45,856 bases of DNA from Lachnospiraceae bacterium UBA938 (GTDB lineage: Bacteria > Bacillota > Clostridia > Lachnospirales > Lachnospiraceae). Both the position numbers and the translations under genes were made by a program. The notes beneath the pieces are model-generated. The model had not been told where the DNA came from. It saw only the letters and a program-made list of their open reading frames with translations, and ran no database searches. Positions 24,868 to 34,281 of the stretch are shown here, in pieces (the stretch's first letter is position 1; each line of letters starts with the position of its first letter). The stretch spans positions 1 through 45,856 of the forward strand of contig DBDG01000074.1 in assembly GCA_002293475.1 (NCBI GenBank), given 5' to 3'.

Positions 24868-26829
24868 TTAAAGAATTCTTTTGAACTTCTTCTCGACCTC
24901 ATAGCGGCTCATAGCTATCATGGTCGGCCTGCCATGTGGACAATGATAAGGGTTATCAAGTAAAAGCAGTTCCGTGATCAGGCTCTCCAATTCCGCCCGG
25001 GAAAGTTTTGTATTCCCTTTTACCGCGGCCTTGCAGGCCGCCGAGGCCAGTCTTCTTTCGTAAACAGTGGCTCCGTCCCCTTTGCCGTTTTCCGCCAGCT
25101 CATCCAAAATTTCATGGAAAAACGCGGCTTCATGGCAGCCGTACAGATCCATCGGTACACCGCGTATGGCATAAGTGTTTTCCCCAAAAGGTTCAATCTC
25201 AAATCCGGCTGCGGTGAATGAAGCTTCATGTTCTTTTAGAAGGCTCTCTTCTCTGCCGCTGAGCTGGAGCACGACCGGAGGGCTGATCGTCTGGGACTGC
25301 ACTGTTTTCATCGCGAGTTCTTTCATAAATCTTTCGAACTTAACTTTCTCGTGAGCGGCATGCTGGTCAATAATGACCAGGCGTTCCTTGAAGGCTACCA
25401 GCCAATAAGTTCCAAAGACCTGGCCGAGGATTTCATAATGTGAACGTGCTTCCGCCGTCAGGAATTTATCATCAAAGAAATTCATCTGGGCAGATTCGAC
25501 CAGGATATGATTCCCTGCCTTGATTATATTATCGTGAATTTGCTCATTTTTTTTATTGTTCTCGCTTATGTCTCCTAAGACCTTCCTGATGCCAGATTTT
25601 TGAATCTTATCTTGCAAGTTTTCATAATTCTCCTGCATTCTTAAGGCTTTTTCTTGCAACTTGTATTCCGGCTCTTCCTTAACCACCATATTTGCCGTGC
25701 TCTCGCGCTCCGCTTTGATCCGCCGTATTTCAAACGGTTCCGGTGCTTTGGGGTTAACCGTAGCGGTTCTTTTTTTATTGACCAAATCGGTCGATGGAAT
25801 AAGCTCTTTTTGGGCAAAGGCTTCCTTGACTTTTTCCGCCAGAAAAGTAATCATCTCCACCTCTTTGGCAAAGCGGATTTCCATCTTGGTCGGATGAACA
25901 TTGATATCAACCATATCGGTACTGATCTCAATCTGCAGGATGGCAAAAGGAAACTTATGCTGCATTAAAAACTGTTTATAGCCTTCCTCAAGCCCCTTCG
26001 AAAGCATTTCGCTTTTGACATATCTCCCGTTTACAAAGAAGAATTCATAGCTGCGATTGGCACGGCTCAGTTCCGGCTTGCCCAGATACCCGGTTATGCG
26101 AATATTACCGGGTTGCACGTTATCATGCAGAGAAGCCGCCGCCGTGCGCTCTGCATGTATCGGCAAGAGGCTGTTGACGACATCCCTCCCATATATCCGG
26201 TAAACGACCTCTTTTAAGTCATTCCTGCCGGAAGTATGAAAACGGGTCTGCCCGTTATTGACAAACTTAAAAGCAATATCCGGCCGTGACAAAGCCATAT
26301 GCTCCATCAGGTCAGCAATATAGCTGCCCTCCGTAGGCGGCTGCTTTAAGAACTTACGTCGCGCCGGCACATTATAAAATAGATTACGGATAAGAAAAGT
26401 CGTCCCGTTCGGCGCCCCGATTTCTTCCAGCTGCGGCGGCTGTCCCCCCCAAAGGCTATAACGCAGCCCCGTCAGATTCTCAGTAGTTTTGCTAATCACT
26501 TCAACCTCAGCAACAGCTGCTATACTAGAAAGCGCTTCCCCGCGGAAGCCCAGGCTGCGGACCCTGGTCAAGTCCTCGGCAGACCGGATCTTGCTGGTGG
26601 CATGGCGCAGAAAAGCTTTGCTGATCTGCTCTTTCGCAATTCCGCACCCGTCATCGGTAACCCTGATCAGGGCAATCCCGCCCTCTTTTATTTCCACAGT
26701 GACAGCAGTGGCTCCCGCGTCAATCGCATTTTCCACCAGTTCCTTGACCACGCTGGCAGGCCGCTCCACCACCTCACCGGCAGCTATCTTGTCAATTGTC
26801 GCCTGCTCCAATAAATTGATCTCCAACAC
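24868..26829 (-). CDS. mutL: DNA mismatch repair protein MutL
   Basis: A 653-residue GHKL ATPase. N-terminal motifs are ELVENAIDAGA, DDGCGI and TSKIRSAEDL ... LGFRGEALSSI. The C-terminal endonuclease signature DQHAAHEKVKFE (about 486-497) fits DQHA(x)2E(x)4E, so this MutL should nick DNA itself, as in bacteria without MutH; CPHGRP near the C-terminus fits. A GTG start with GAGGAG upstream. It follows mutS, separated by 169 bp of repeats and inverted repeats. The linker (about 340-450) is variable. Confidence 0.96.
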   Translation of the reverse strand: MLEINLLEQATIDKIAAGEVVERPASVVKELVENAIDAGATAVTVEIKEGGIALIRVTDDGCGIAKEQISKAFLRHATSKIRSAEDLTRVRSLGFRGEALSSIAAVAEVEVISKTTENLTGLRYSLWGGQPPQLEEIGAPNGTTFLIRNLFYNVPARRKFLKQPPTEGSYIADLMEHMALSRPDIAFKFVNNGQTRFHTSGRNDLKEVVYRIYGRDVVNSLLPIHAERTAAASLHDNVQPGNIRITGYLGKPELSRANRSYEFFFVNGRYVKSEMLSKGLEEGYKQFLMQHKFPFAILQIEISTDMVDINVHPTKMEIRFAKEVEMITFLAEKVKEAFAQKELIPSTDLVNKKRTATVNPKAPEPFEIRRIKAERESTANMVVKEEPEYKLQEKALRMQENYENLQDKIQKSGIRKVLGDISENNKKNEQIHDNIIKAGNHILVESAQMNFFDDKFLTAEARSHYEILGQVFGTYWLVAFKERLVIIDQHAAHEKVKFERFMKELAMKTVQSQTISPPVVLQLSGREESLLKEHEASFTAAGFEIEPFGENTYAIRGVPMDLYGCHEAAFFHEILDELAENGKGDGATVYERRLASAACKAAVKGNTKLSRAELESLITELLLLDNPYHCPHGRPTMIAMSRYEVEKKFKRIL

Positions 26830-26864
26830 GCATACTCCTCTATCTAAATCTCAAAAAGTCTCTG

Positions 26865-26922
26865 CCACCATCCAACAAAAACACCACCATCCCAACAAAA
26901 ACGCCACCATCCAAGGAGAACG
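26865..26922. repeat. 19-20 bp tandem repeat, three copies, mutS-mutL gap
   Basis: Three imperfect units beginning ccaccatcc (26865-26883, 26884-26903, 26904-26922) lie in the gap upstream of mutL. The third diverges toward its end. It resembles slippage repeats elsewhere in the window but with an unrelated unit. Confidence 0.85.
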
Positions 26923-26936
26923 CCCCGCGTTGTCCG

Positions 26937-26996
26937 AGACGTGACTTAGAATATCTTAGACGGTGTCTTCTGCCGACTTAGACATTCTTCACGTCT
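26937..26996 (-). other. Long imperfect inverted repeat just after mutS
   Basis: agacgtga (26937-26944) and tcacgtct (26989-26996) are perfect inverted arms 44 bases apart; allowing a three-base bulge they extend by agaat/attct. The interior holds repeated cttagac/gacttag words. The right arm lies a few bases from the mutS stop, so it may terminate or protect the mutS mRNA end. There is no T-tract on the minus strand. Confidence 0.5.
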
Positions 26997-26998
26997 TA

Positions 26999-29647
26999 TT
27001 ATCTCCAGCGGTTTTTCAGCCTGTTCTGCAGCCGGTATAAAGTATTCAGTGCATCAAGCGGGGTCAGGTTGGAGACATCGACCTGGCTCAGCTCCTTCAG
27101 AACATCCTCATCGCTTACCGCATCAAATAAGTACATCTGCGCCAGATCCACCTCATCGTAAGTAACCGGCTTTTTTTTCTCTTGTTTAAGATCCACGGTA
27201 AGGTCTTTAAGCTGCTCCATAATATTATTGTCACTGAGCTGCCCGGCTATTTCTTCGGCACGGTCAATTACCAGATCCGGCACCCCGGCCAGCCTAGCAA
27301 CGTGGATGCCGTAACTGCGGTCGGCCCCACCTCTGATGATTTTCCTTAAGAATACAATATCATCCCCTTTTTCGTGAACGGCGATGCAGAAATTATTGAC
27401 ATTGTCGATCTTCCCTTCCAGTTCGGTCAGTTCATGATAATGGGTGGCAAACAGGGTTTTGGCGCCTAGGTATTTACGGTTGCTGATGTGTTCGATCACG
27501 GCCCAGGCAATGCTGAGACCGTCAAAGGTCGAGGTGCCTCTGCCGATTTCATCTAGGATCAGCAGGCTGTCCGGCGTGGCGTTGCGCAGAATATTGGCCA
27601 CTTCGTTCATTTCTATCATAAAGGTGCTCTGGCCGCTGGCAAGGTCGTCGGAAGCCCCTACCCGGGTAAATATCCGGTCTACTATACCGATATCGGCCTT
27701 ATCAGCCGGAACAAAGCTGCCGATCTGTGCCATCAGCACAATTAAGGCGGTCTGCCGCATATAAGTGGACTTGCCCGCCATGTTGGGGCCGGTGATCACC
27801 GCAATGGCGTTTTTCTTGTTATCCAGATGGGTGTCGTTGGCAATGAACATGCCGCCCTCGATCATCTGTTCAACCACCGGATGGCGGCCGTTTTTGATGT
27901 CGATACTGCCCTTTTCATTGATGGCGGGACGGACATAGCGGTTGCGCTCTGCGACATAGGATAAGGCGGTCAGGACGTCTAGGGCGGCGATGCCTTTCGC
28001 TGTCCGTTGAATCCTTTCCATCTGCGCCGCGATCGTTTCGCGGATCGTGCAGAAGCTGTCATATTCCAAGCCGTAGAGCTTGTCCTCGGCATTCAGGATC
28101 ATATCCTCCAGCTCTTTGAGGCGTGGCGTCGTGTAGCGTTCGGCGTTCGCCAAGGTCTGTTTGCGGATGTAATCGCTGGGAATGAGATTAAGATAAGAGT
28201 TAGTGACTTCAAAATAATAGCCAAAAACTTTATTGTATTTGACCTTCAGATTCTTTATTCCGGTCCGTTCCCGGTCAGCGGCCTCCAGCTGCGCCAGCCA
28301 GTTCCGCCCTTCTGTCTTGGCATTGCGTAACTGGTCAATCGCGTCGTCGTAACCGGCCTTGATGATGCTACCTTCCTTAACGGCAAGCGGCGGTTCTTCT
28401 ACGATAGACTGTTCCAGCAGGGTGAGGATGTCATCCAGGCTATCAATTTCCGACTGAATCCGTTCCAGCAGGCCGGTTTCCAGATCGGCAAGAACCGTTT
28501 TGACAGGCCGCAGCATCCTAAGGGAGTTGCGGAAGGCAATCAGGTCACGGGGATTGGCCGTCTTGTAACTGATTTTCCCTAGCAGCCGCTCCAGGTCATA
28601 TATCGGATTCAGGTATTCCCGTATCTCATCCCGCATCATCGTTTCCTGGCTAAAAGCCTCGATGCTGTCCAGACGTTCCTCCATCTGCTCCTTGTTAAGC
28701 AGCGGCTGCTCTATGTAAGAACGCAGTGTCCTAGCTCCCATGGCCGTTTTCGTCTTGTCGAGCACCCATAACAGTGAGCCTCTTTTTTGTTTCTCACGGA
28801 TGGTTTCCGTTAACTCCAGGTTCCTTCTCGTCGAACTGTCCAGAAGCATATAGGTTCCGGTCACATAAGGATGCAGGCTGCTTATATGCTCCAAAGAAGT
28901 CTTTTGTGTGTCATAAAGATATTGGAGCAGAGCCCCTGCGGCAACTTTGCCGACCGGGAAGTCATCGAGCCCCAGACCCCTTAGGCTGTCGGTTTTAAAT
29001 TGCTTCCGCAGGCAGCGTTCACAATTCTCATCATCAAAAAAATACTCTTCTAAGGAATGAACCAGGATGCCCAGACGGTCCTGTAAGTCATTGACGGCAA
29101 TGCCGCTGACCAGAAAGGCGGCATTGCAGATTATTTCCGTAGGGGTGAACTTGTGGATCTCGTCCAGCAGTTTTTTCCCGTCCTCAGCTTCCGTAATATG
29201 AAAATCCCCGGTCGTAATGTCAGCCAGGGCAATTCCCGATTTACCTTGAAAATAAGCCACGCAGCAAAGATAATTGTTTTTGCTCTCATCCAGTGAATTG
29301 ACATTAAGGTTCGTTCCTGCCGAAACGATCCGGATCACTTCCCGTTTGACCAGACCTTTAGCAAGCCGGGGATCCTCGACCTGCTCGCAGATAGCCACTT
29401 TGTATCCCTTGGCTACCAGTTTGGATAAATAACCTTCGACGGCATGATAAGGAACCCCGCACATCGGTGCCCGTTCCTCTAGCCCGCAGCTTTTCCCGGT
29501 CAGGGTTATGTTCAGTTCCTTGGCGGCGGTAAGCGCATCGTCAAAAAACATCTCATAGAAGTCCCCCAGCCGGTAAAATAGGATACAATCCGGATATTCT
29601 TTTTTTGTGTCTACATACTGCTGCATCATCGGAGTAAGCTCAGCCAC
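26999..29647 (-). CDS. mutS: DNA mismatch repair protein MutS
   Basis: A full-length 882-residue MutS, the mismatch sensor. The N-terminal mismatch-binding motif has FYEMFFDDA (the Phe-x-Glu wedge), preceded by MQQYVDTKKEYPDCILFYRLGD. The C-terminal ATPase has GPNMAGKSTYMRQ (about 617-629), SGQSTFMIEM and LLILDEIGRGTST. The start is GTG with GAGGG upstream, overlapping the end of miaB by 8 bp, which suggests translational coupling. MutL is the next gene downstream. Confidence 0.97.
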   Translation of the reverse strand: MAELTPMMQQYVDTKKEYPDCILFYRLGDFYEMFFDDALTAAKELNITLTGKSCGLEERAPMCGVPYHAVEGYLSKLVAKGYKVAICEQVEDPRLAKGLVKREVIRIVSAGTNLNVNSLDESKNNYLCCVAYFQGKSGIALADITTGDFHITEAEDGKKLLDEIHKFTPTEIICNAAFLVSGIAVNDLQDRLGILVHSLEEYFFDDENCERCLRKQFKTDSLRGLGLDDFPVGKVAAGALLQYLYDTQKTSLEHISSLHPYVTGTYMLLDSSTRRNLELTETIREKQKRGSLLWVLDKTKTAMGARTLRSYIEQPLLNKEQMEERLDSIEAFSQETMMRDEIREYLNPIYDLERLLGKISYKTANPRDLIAFRNSLRMLRPVKTVLADLETGLLERIQSEIDSLDDILTLLEQSIVEEPPLAVKEGSIIKAGYDDAIDQLRNAKTEGRNWLAQLEAADRERTGIKNLKVKYNKVFGYYFEVTNSYLNLIPSDYIRKQTLANAERYTTPRLKELEDMILNAEDKLYGLEYDSFCTIRETIAAQMERIQRTAKGIAALDVLTALSYVAERNRYVRPAINEKGSIDIKNGRHPVVEQMIEGGMFIANDTHLDNKKNAIAVITGPNMAGKSTYMRQTALIVLMAQIGSFVPADKADIGIVDRIFTRVGASDDLASGQSTFMIEMNEVANILRNATPDSLLILDEIGRGTSTFDGLSIAWAVIEHISNRKYLGAKTLFATHYHELTELEGKIDNVNNFCIAVHEKGDDIVFLRKIIRGGADRSYGIHVARLAGVPDLVIDRAEEIAGQLSDNNIMEQLKDLTVDLKQEKKKPVTYDEVDLAQMYLFDAVSDEDVLKELSQVDVSNLTPLDALNTLYRLQNRLKNRWR

Positions 29648-31148
29648 TGTTTCGACCCTCGTTATTCATTGTTGTCTGGTTTGTTTGTCCGCCGCTAAAA
29701 TAAAAACCATGACATTCTTTCAGTTCCACCGTGACGATCTTGCCGATCAGGTCGTGGCCGCCCTGAAAATGAACAACCATGTTGTTGGACAGTCTGCCCG
29801 TCAACAGCGAACTATCCTGCTCATTTATCTCTTCTGCCAACACCGGCATAATCTTTCCCTGTAGCTGTCCGGCTCTTATCCGGGCCGTTTCCTGAACGGT
29901 CTTTAACAGCCTGTCAAAGCTTGTCTTGATGACCTCCTTAGGTACCTGTCCGCTCATGGCTGCCGCCGGTGTCCCGGTTCTGGGGGAATAGATAAAGGTA
30001 AAGGCATTTTCAAACTGCACCTCTTTTACCACGGCTATCGTTTCATCCACGTCTTTAACTGTCTCGCCCGGGAAACCGACAATAATATCGGTAGTAATAG
30101 CAATATCCGGCATGGCTTCGCGGAGCTTTTGTGCCAGCTCCAGATACTGTTCCTTGCTGTAACGGCGGTTCATTGCTTTTAATATCGCCGTGGATCCGGA
30201 CTGTAACGGCAAGTGAAGATGCCGGCAGATCTTTGCCGAATCCTTCATTACCGCGATCAGCTCATCAGACAGATCCTTCGGATGGGAAGTCATGAAACGG
30301 ATTCGTTCCAGGCCCTCGATCGCCTCGATCCTTCTTAACAGCTCCGGAAAAGTGACCGGTGTACTTAAGGTTGCTCCGTAGGAATTGACATTCTGTCCCA
30401 GCAGCATGACCTCGACGACACCGTCAGCCACCAGCCGCTGGATTTCATTGATGATATCTTCCGGCGACCGGCTGCGCTCCCGTCCCCTGACATAGGGAAC
30501 AATGCAGTAACTGCAATAATTATCACAGCCAAACATTATATTTATTCCCGACTTAAAAGGGTATTTACGTTCCGCCGGCAGTTCTTCAACGATCTGGCTG
30601 GTATCCTTCCAGATATCAATGATCATTCCGCCGTTATCAAGCATCGTATAAAGCAGCTCAGCAAACTTAAAGATGTTATGGGTTCCAAATATCAAATCAA
30701 CAAAGCGGTAGCTATGCCGTATCTTATCAATAACCGCTTCTTCCTGCATCATACAGCCGCAGAGGGCTATCTTCATCCCAGGATTGTTCTTTTTCAAGTT
30801 TCCCAGCCGTCCTAGCCGCCCATATATCCGCTGGTTGGCATGGTCACGCACCGTACAGGTATTATAGATCACAAAGTCTGCCGTCTCATCCGATGTCGTT
30901 TGGTATCCGGCCGCTTCTAGGATGCCCGTCAGCTTCTCGGAATCCCGGGCATTCATCTGGCAGCCGAAGGTAGTCGTACATGCAAAAAGCGGACGGCCCA
31001 GACGTTCGCTTTCCTTCTGCACATATTCACGGCACTTGGCCATAAAATAATACTGTCTGTCCGGCTCATGGAGCGGCGCTTCCTGCGCCGGATCTATTTT
31101 ATCAAGATATTTTACCATTTCCTTCTGACTGTCGTGCCGATGCACCAT
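29640..31148 (-). CDS. miaB: tRNA methylthiotransferase MiaB
   Basis: A 502-residue radical SAM methylthiotransferase that converts i6A37 to ms2i6A37. The N-terminal UPF0004 domain carries its three cluster cysteines in TFGCQMN, YNTCTVRDHA and LCGCMMQE; the radical SAM CxxxCxxC is in FGCDNYCSYCIVPYVRG; a TRAM RNA-binding domain ends the protein. It has an N-terminal extension of about 55 residues, common in Clostridia. The GAGGAG directly abuts the ATG at 31148 and the next codon is GTG, so the exact start is uncertain. It heads miaB-mutS-mutL-miaA. Confidence 0.95.
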   Translation of the reverse strand: MVHRHDSQKEMVKYLDKIDPAQEAPLHEPDRQYYFMAKCREYVQKESERLGRPLFACTTTFGCQMNARDSEKLTGILEAAGYQTTSDETADFVIYNTCTVRDHANQRIYGRLGRLGNLKKNNPGMKIALCGCMMQEEAVIDKIRHSYRFVDLIFGTHNIFKFAELLYTMLDNGGMIIDIWKDTSQIVEELPAERKYPFKSGINIMFGCDNYCSYCIVPYVRGRERSRSPEDIINEIQRLVADGVVEVMLLGQNVNSYGATLSTPVTFPELLRRIEAIEGLERIRFMTSHPKDLSDELIAVMKDSAKICRHLHLPLQSGSTAILKAMNRRYSKEQYLELAQKLREAMPDIAITTDIIVGFPGETVKDVDETIAVVKEVQFENAFTFIYSPRTGTPAAAMSGQVPKEVIKTSFDRLLKTVQETARIRAGQLQGKIMPVLAEEINEQDSSLLTGRLSNNMVVHFQGGHDLIGKIVTVELKECHGFYFSGGQTNQTTMNNEGRNSG

Positions 31149-31220
31149 CTCCTCATTTTTGTATTTATTATAAAAGATAAGCTACGGTATTTCAACTTAT
31201 TTCGTTCTTAACTTCGCTAC

Positions 31221-32219
31221 TTAATAGAACAGCATGGCCGAAATACTATTAAAACCGGCTATGCCATCCTGCGTAAGCTGATATTTTTGCTGGAAGGCCA
31301 TTGTCTGATTTCTGGACTCTACCCCAAACAGACCATCCACGGTCAGATGGAATCCCATTTCCATAAGCCGTCCCTGCCACCAAGTGACCAGATTCCCGGA
31401 CGATCCTGTTACATAACCATTGCCGGACGCTTTCGCCATCAGGCATACCTGCCGGCAGACAAACTGAGTCCTGACCCCGTTAATGCCATCCGTTTTTAGC
31501 GGCTTGCCCTCATAATCGCGATAACCGTCATTATTGGCTGCCAATTGAAAGTACTTGACATTTAATGCGCCTTTATCCCGTTCAGCCGGCTTTGGTTTAA
31601 TATCTTTAAATTCAGTATAAAACTCATTGATATCTACATTTCCACTGATGCCGTCAACTTGGCCGGTACTGGATTTCTGCCAGATATCGGCTATCTGCCG
31701 TTCGCTGCTGTCTAGGCTTTTCGTATAGCGGGCATACCAGATATAGACCTGTTCCGCAAAGTTATCCCGTATCTGATCTATAGAGAAATAATTATCCATA
31801 TAGTCTTTGTTCGTATAGAGTACCGGAATAAAACCGGCCTTTACTACTGTCTCCAAAAACGCGATGGCCATACTGGTCGCCAGAGCCTTAGTTATCTCCA
31901 CCCCGTTTTTTCTGGCATAGGAAACGGTATCGTATTCTAGGTCAAAGGCAATGGGACAGCGGTCCCAATATCTACCGGCCGCCGCCAGCGCATATTCGCC
32001 TTCGGCTTTGGCCATGGCTTCGTTATAGCCGTAACTGAACCAATATATCCCGCCGTTCATCGATACGGCCCGGCTGGCCTCCGCATTGATGACATATTTC
32101 TGGTCAATATTGTTTTTACCATAGCCGGCCCGCATAAATAACCTGTTGTAGCCGGCTGTTTTCACGCTGTTCATATTTACGATGCCATTATGCACCGAAA
32201 TATCAATCCCTAATTCCAT
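31221..32219 (-). CDS. GH25 lysozyme with peptidoglycan-binding domain
   Basis: A 332-residue protein. Residues 1-205 match glycoside hydrolase family 25 (Cellosyl-type muramidase): GIDISVHNG with D6, FDLEYD with D93/E95/D97, and the ending GNVDINEF. Residues about 215-330 hold a peptidoglycan-binding-like repeat region (YFQLAANNDGYRDYEG; FHLTVDGLFGVESRNQTMAFQQ). It should cleave glycan strands. There is no signal peptide, as for phage endolysins, yet no phage gene is nearby; spore or autolytic use after lysis is possible. GAGGAA precedes the ATG. Confidence 0.87.
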   Translation of the reverse strand: MELGIDISVHNGIVNMNSVKTAGYNRLFMRAGYGKNNIDQKYVINAEASRAVSMNGGIYWFSYGYNEAMAKAEGEYALAAAGRYWDRCPIAFDLEYDTVSYARKNGVEITKALATSMAIAFLETVVKAGFIPVLYTNKDYMDNYFSIDQIRDNFAEQVYIWYARYTKSLDSSERQIADIWQKSSTGQVDGISGNVDINEFYTEFKDIKPKPAERDKGALNVKYFQLAANNDGYRDYEGKPLKTDGINGVRTQFVCRQVCLMAKASGNGYVTGSSGNLVTWWQGRLMEMGFHLTVDGLFGVESRNQTMAFQQKYQLTQDGIAGFNSISAMLFY

Positions 32220-32326
32220 CTTATATTCCTCGACTGCCTTATTAAATTACTATTATTTTATGCAGTTTATGGAATATTGTGTCGGAAAGGGCTGAAATCC
32301 CTCGCAAATGCGCCCATGAACATAAC

Positions 32327-33154
32327 TTAGCAGTTACCGGTATAAACATATCGCAGATGCCTGCGGGCGATTTCGGCCAGCCGATAAATCTTCCTTACGT
32401 CCGTGGCATGCCGGTCCTGATACTGGTATTGCGGGAAAAAACGTGAGATATGATATGGTAGATCCGGATTAATAGCACCAAGCCAGCGGGAGATCGCGGC
32501 GATTTCTTCTTCCGCATCGTTTTCATCCGGTATGATGAGTGTCGTCACTTCCACATGGCAGACGGCCTGGGACTGCCTGATGGTATTCTTGACTGTTTCC
32601 AAGTCACCTTGCAGATGCTTGTAAAACCTACCGGTAAAACCTTTGAGATCAATATTCATGGCATCAATGTAAGGCAGCAGTGTCAGCAACGGTTCCTCAC
32701 AGACATAACCGTTTGTGACCAGTACGTTGCGGAGGCCGCTTTTCCTTACCGACATCAAGCTGTCTCTCAGGTATTCGAAGCCGATAAACGGCTCATTGTA
32801 GGTAAAGGCTACGCCGATGTTTCCCTGTAGCACTAGTTCGGCCGCCCGTGCCGCCAGTGCTTCCGGCGCGATATAAACCGTTCCGGCGTCTTCCTCGCCA
32901 CTCATGGATATACTGTTATTCTGACAAAACCCGCACCGAAGATTACAGCCAAAGCTGCCCACGGATAAGATCCGGCTTCCGGGAAAAAAACGGGCCAGCG
33001 GCTTCTTTTCAATGGGATCCAGTGCCATGGAAGTGATTTTACCATAATTAACGCTTATTATTCTGTCGTCAATATTACGCCTAGCCCGGCAAAAACCGGT
33101 TTCCTGCCGGTCAAGCAGGCACCCGTGCGGACAGATGGGACATTTCAGTTTCAT
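32327..33154 (-). CDS. amrS: AmrS-type radical SAM protein
   Basis: A 275-residue radical SAM enzyme of the AmmeMemoRadiSam / pyruvate-formate-lyase-activase-like group. The cluster motif is GCNLRCGFCQN with C70, C74 and C77. The N-terminus has four more cysteines (KCPICPHGCLL and GFCRARR), a family trait. ISVNYGKITSMALDPIEKKPL and IGVAFTYNEPFIGFEY are typical. The usual partners AMMECR1 and Memo are not in the window. AGGTGAT precedes the ATG. The substrate is unknown. Confidence 0.88.
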   Translation of the reverse strand: MKLKCPICPHGCLLDRQETGFCRARRNIDDRIISVNYGKITSMALDPIEKKPLARFFPGSRILSVGSFGCNLRCGFCQNNSISMSGEEDAGTVYIAPEALAARAAELVLQGNIGVAFTYNEPFIGFEYLRDSLMSVRKSGLRNVLVTNGYVCEEPLLTLLPYIDAMNIDLKGFTGRFYKHLQGDLETVKNTIRQSQAVCHVEVTTLIIPDENDAEEEIAAISRWLGAINPDLPYHISRFFPQYQYQDRHATDVRKIYRLAEIARRHLRYVYTGNC

Positions 33155-33162
33155 CTTTGATC

Positions 33163-33184
33163 ACCTATTTATTACCTATTTATT
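33163..33184. repeat. 11-bp tandem duplication before the amrS gene
   Basis: acctatttatt occurs twice in direct succession (33163-33173, 33174-33184), followed by a degenerate third unit near the stop of the next gene upstream in transcription. Confidence 0.85.
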
Positions 33185-33194
33185 GCCCTATTGA

Positions 33195-33941
33195 TTACCT
33201 TAGCCGTTCTTTCACCAGATACATATAACTATGTCCTCTTTTTCCGACTCTTTCTACGATCTGCAGATGAAGCAGGATGTTGAGCACCAGAGCAGCTTCC
33301 TGCTTCCTGATCCCGGTAAGCCTACCCAGTTCAGCGGAAGTAAAGGGCTCTTCCAGCTCCAAAGGGATGAGCATCAGATAGTCCTCCGGGCGTTCAAACC
33401 TGATCTCGTCAACCAGTGCCACCGGAATCCGGTCAAAGCGTTGCGAGCCTTTTTTCTTGTCCCGGCTCCAGCCATTCAGCAGACGGTATTCCTCCGTATC
33501 CACAAACGGAAAACACAGCCGCAGGTTCTTATGCGGCAGGTATTCCTTAATCTTGTACAGCTCGGCAAAAACACGGTAGATACTGCCTGTCACCGGCGAT
33601 TTGCGCGGCTTGGAGCACTCTCCCGTATCCTGATCCACCCAAAGCAGCCACTTGCGGTAGGGAACCGGATGCACTATTGTTACCGGATAATCTGCTAGGA
33701 AGCAGGTAAGCTTGTCCCGCATCCGGTTAAACTGCGATGTCTGGATCTCAATGATTTCATCGCCCGTATAAATATCAGCCACAAAATGGCCGATCGGAAT
33801 CTCATGCATATCCTCGTCCGGGGCATAGTAGTGCTTTAAGACCGCATGCATCGTTTTTTCCTGCAGGGTACCGATGCCCTGCCGCTGTCTCTTCGGGCCG
33901 ACCACCTTTGCCTTGGCAGCCTCAAATCTTTTTTCATCCAT
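33195..33941 (-). CDS. Nuclease-like protein with winged-helix C-terminus
   Basis: A 248-residue protein of no named family that I can recognise. Residues 25-80 (LQEKTMHAVLKHYYAP ... GHFVADIYTGDEIIEIQTSQF) resemble a PD-(D/E)xK nuclease core with D56, E65 and Q67 in place of the usual lysine. Residues about 190-245 (PFTSAELGRLTGIRKQEAALVLNILLHLQIVERVGKRGHSYMY) look like a winged helix-turn-helix. DNA binding with possible cleavage is suggested but unproven. The start overlaps the upstream DUF1801 gene by 8 bp, with no ribosome site of its own, so it is probably translationally coupled. Confidence 0.6.
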   Translation of the reverse strand: MDEKRFEAAKAKVVGPKRQRQGIGTLQEKTMHAVLKHYYAPDEDMHEIPIGHFVADIYTGDEIIEIQTSQFNRMRDKLTCFLADYPVTIVHPVPYRKWLLWVDQDTGECSKPRKSPVTGSIYRVFAELYKIKEYLPHKNLRLCFPFVDTEEYRLLNGWSRDKKKGSQRFDRIPVALVDEIRFERPEDYLMLIPLELEEPFTSAELGRLTGIRKQEAALVLNILLHLQIVERVGKRGHSYMYLVKERLR

Positions 33942-34281
33942 TTACTTGTGTATTTTCTTTGACCCGGAAGGCCACGATTTCTTTAATCAGTTCCCGCGGC
34001 AGTGGCTTGCTCAACGGAAACTGAATGGCGCCCTTGGAATATTTGTAGCCGTCTAATCTGTCTATGAAGTATTTTACCCCGTTTTCGCCAGGATAAAATC
34101 CGATATGAGACTTATGCAAGGCAAAATGAACCAGATTGCCGTTCAAAAAAAATGTCGGCATCTGCCAGCTAATGCGCTCTGATGCTCCCGGTGCCGCCTC
34201 CTTGATAATCTGCCATATTTCCCGGAGCCTGATCTGACTTTCTTCCGGAAACTGCTGGACATACTCTTCTATTGCACTCAT
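33934..34281 (-). CDS. DUF1801 / YdhG-like protein
   Basis: A 115-residue protein with the DUF1801 pattern: IEEYVQQFPEESQIRLREIWQIIKEAAPGASERISWQMPTFFLNG, HFALHKSHIGFYPGE, and a C-terminal GAIQFPLSKPLPRELIKEIV. Members such as YdhG/YdeI resemble frataxin-like or START-type small folds and are sometimes called iron chaperones; the function is not settled. AGGAGGAGCGGCT lies before the ATG. It is upstream of and coupled to the nuclease-like gene. Confidence 0.82.
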   Translation of the reverse strand: MSAIEEYVQQFPEESQIRLREIWQIIKEAAPGASERISWQMPTFFLNGNLVHFALHKSHIGFYPGENGVKYFIDRLDGYKYSKGAIQFPLSKPLPRELIKEIVAFRVKENTQVNG

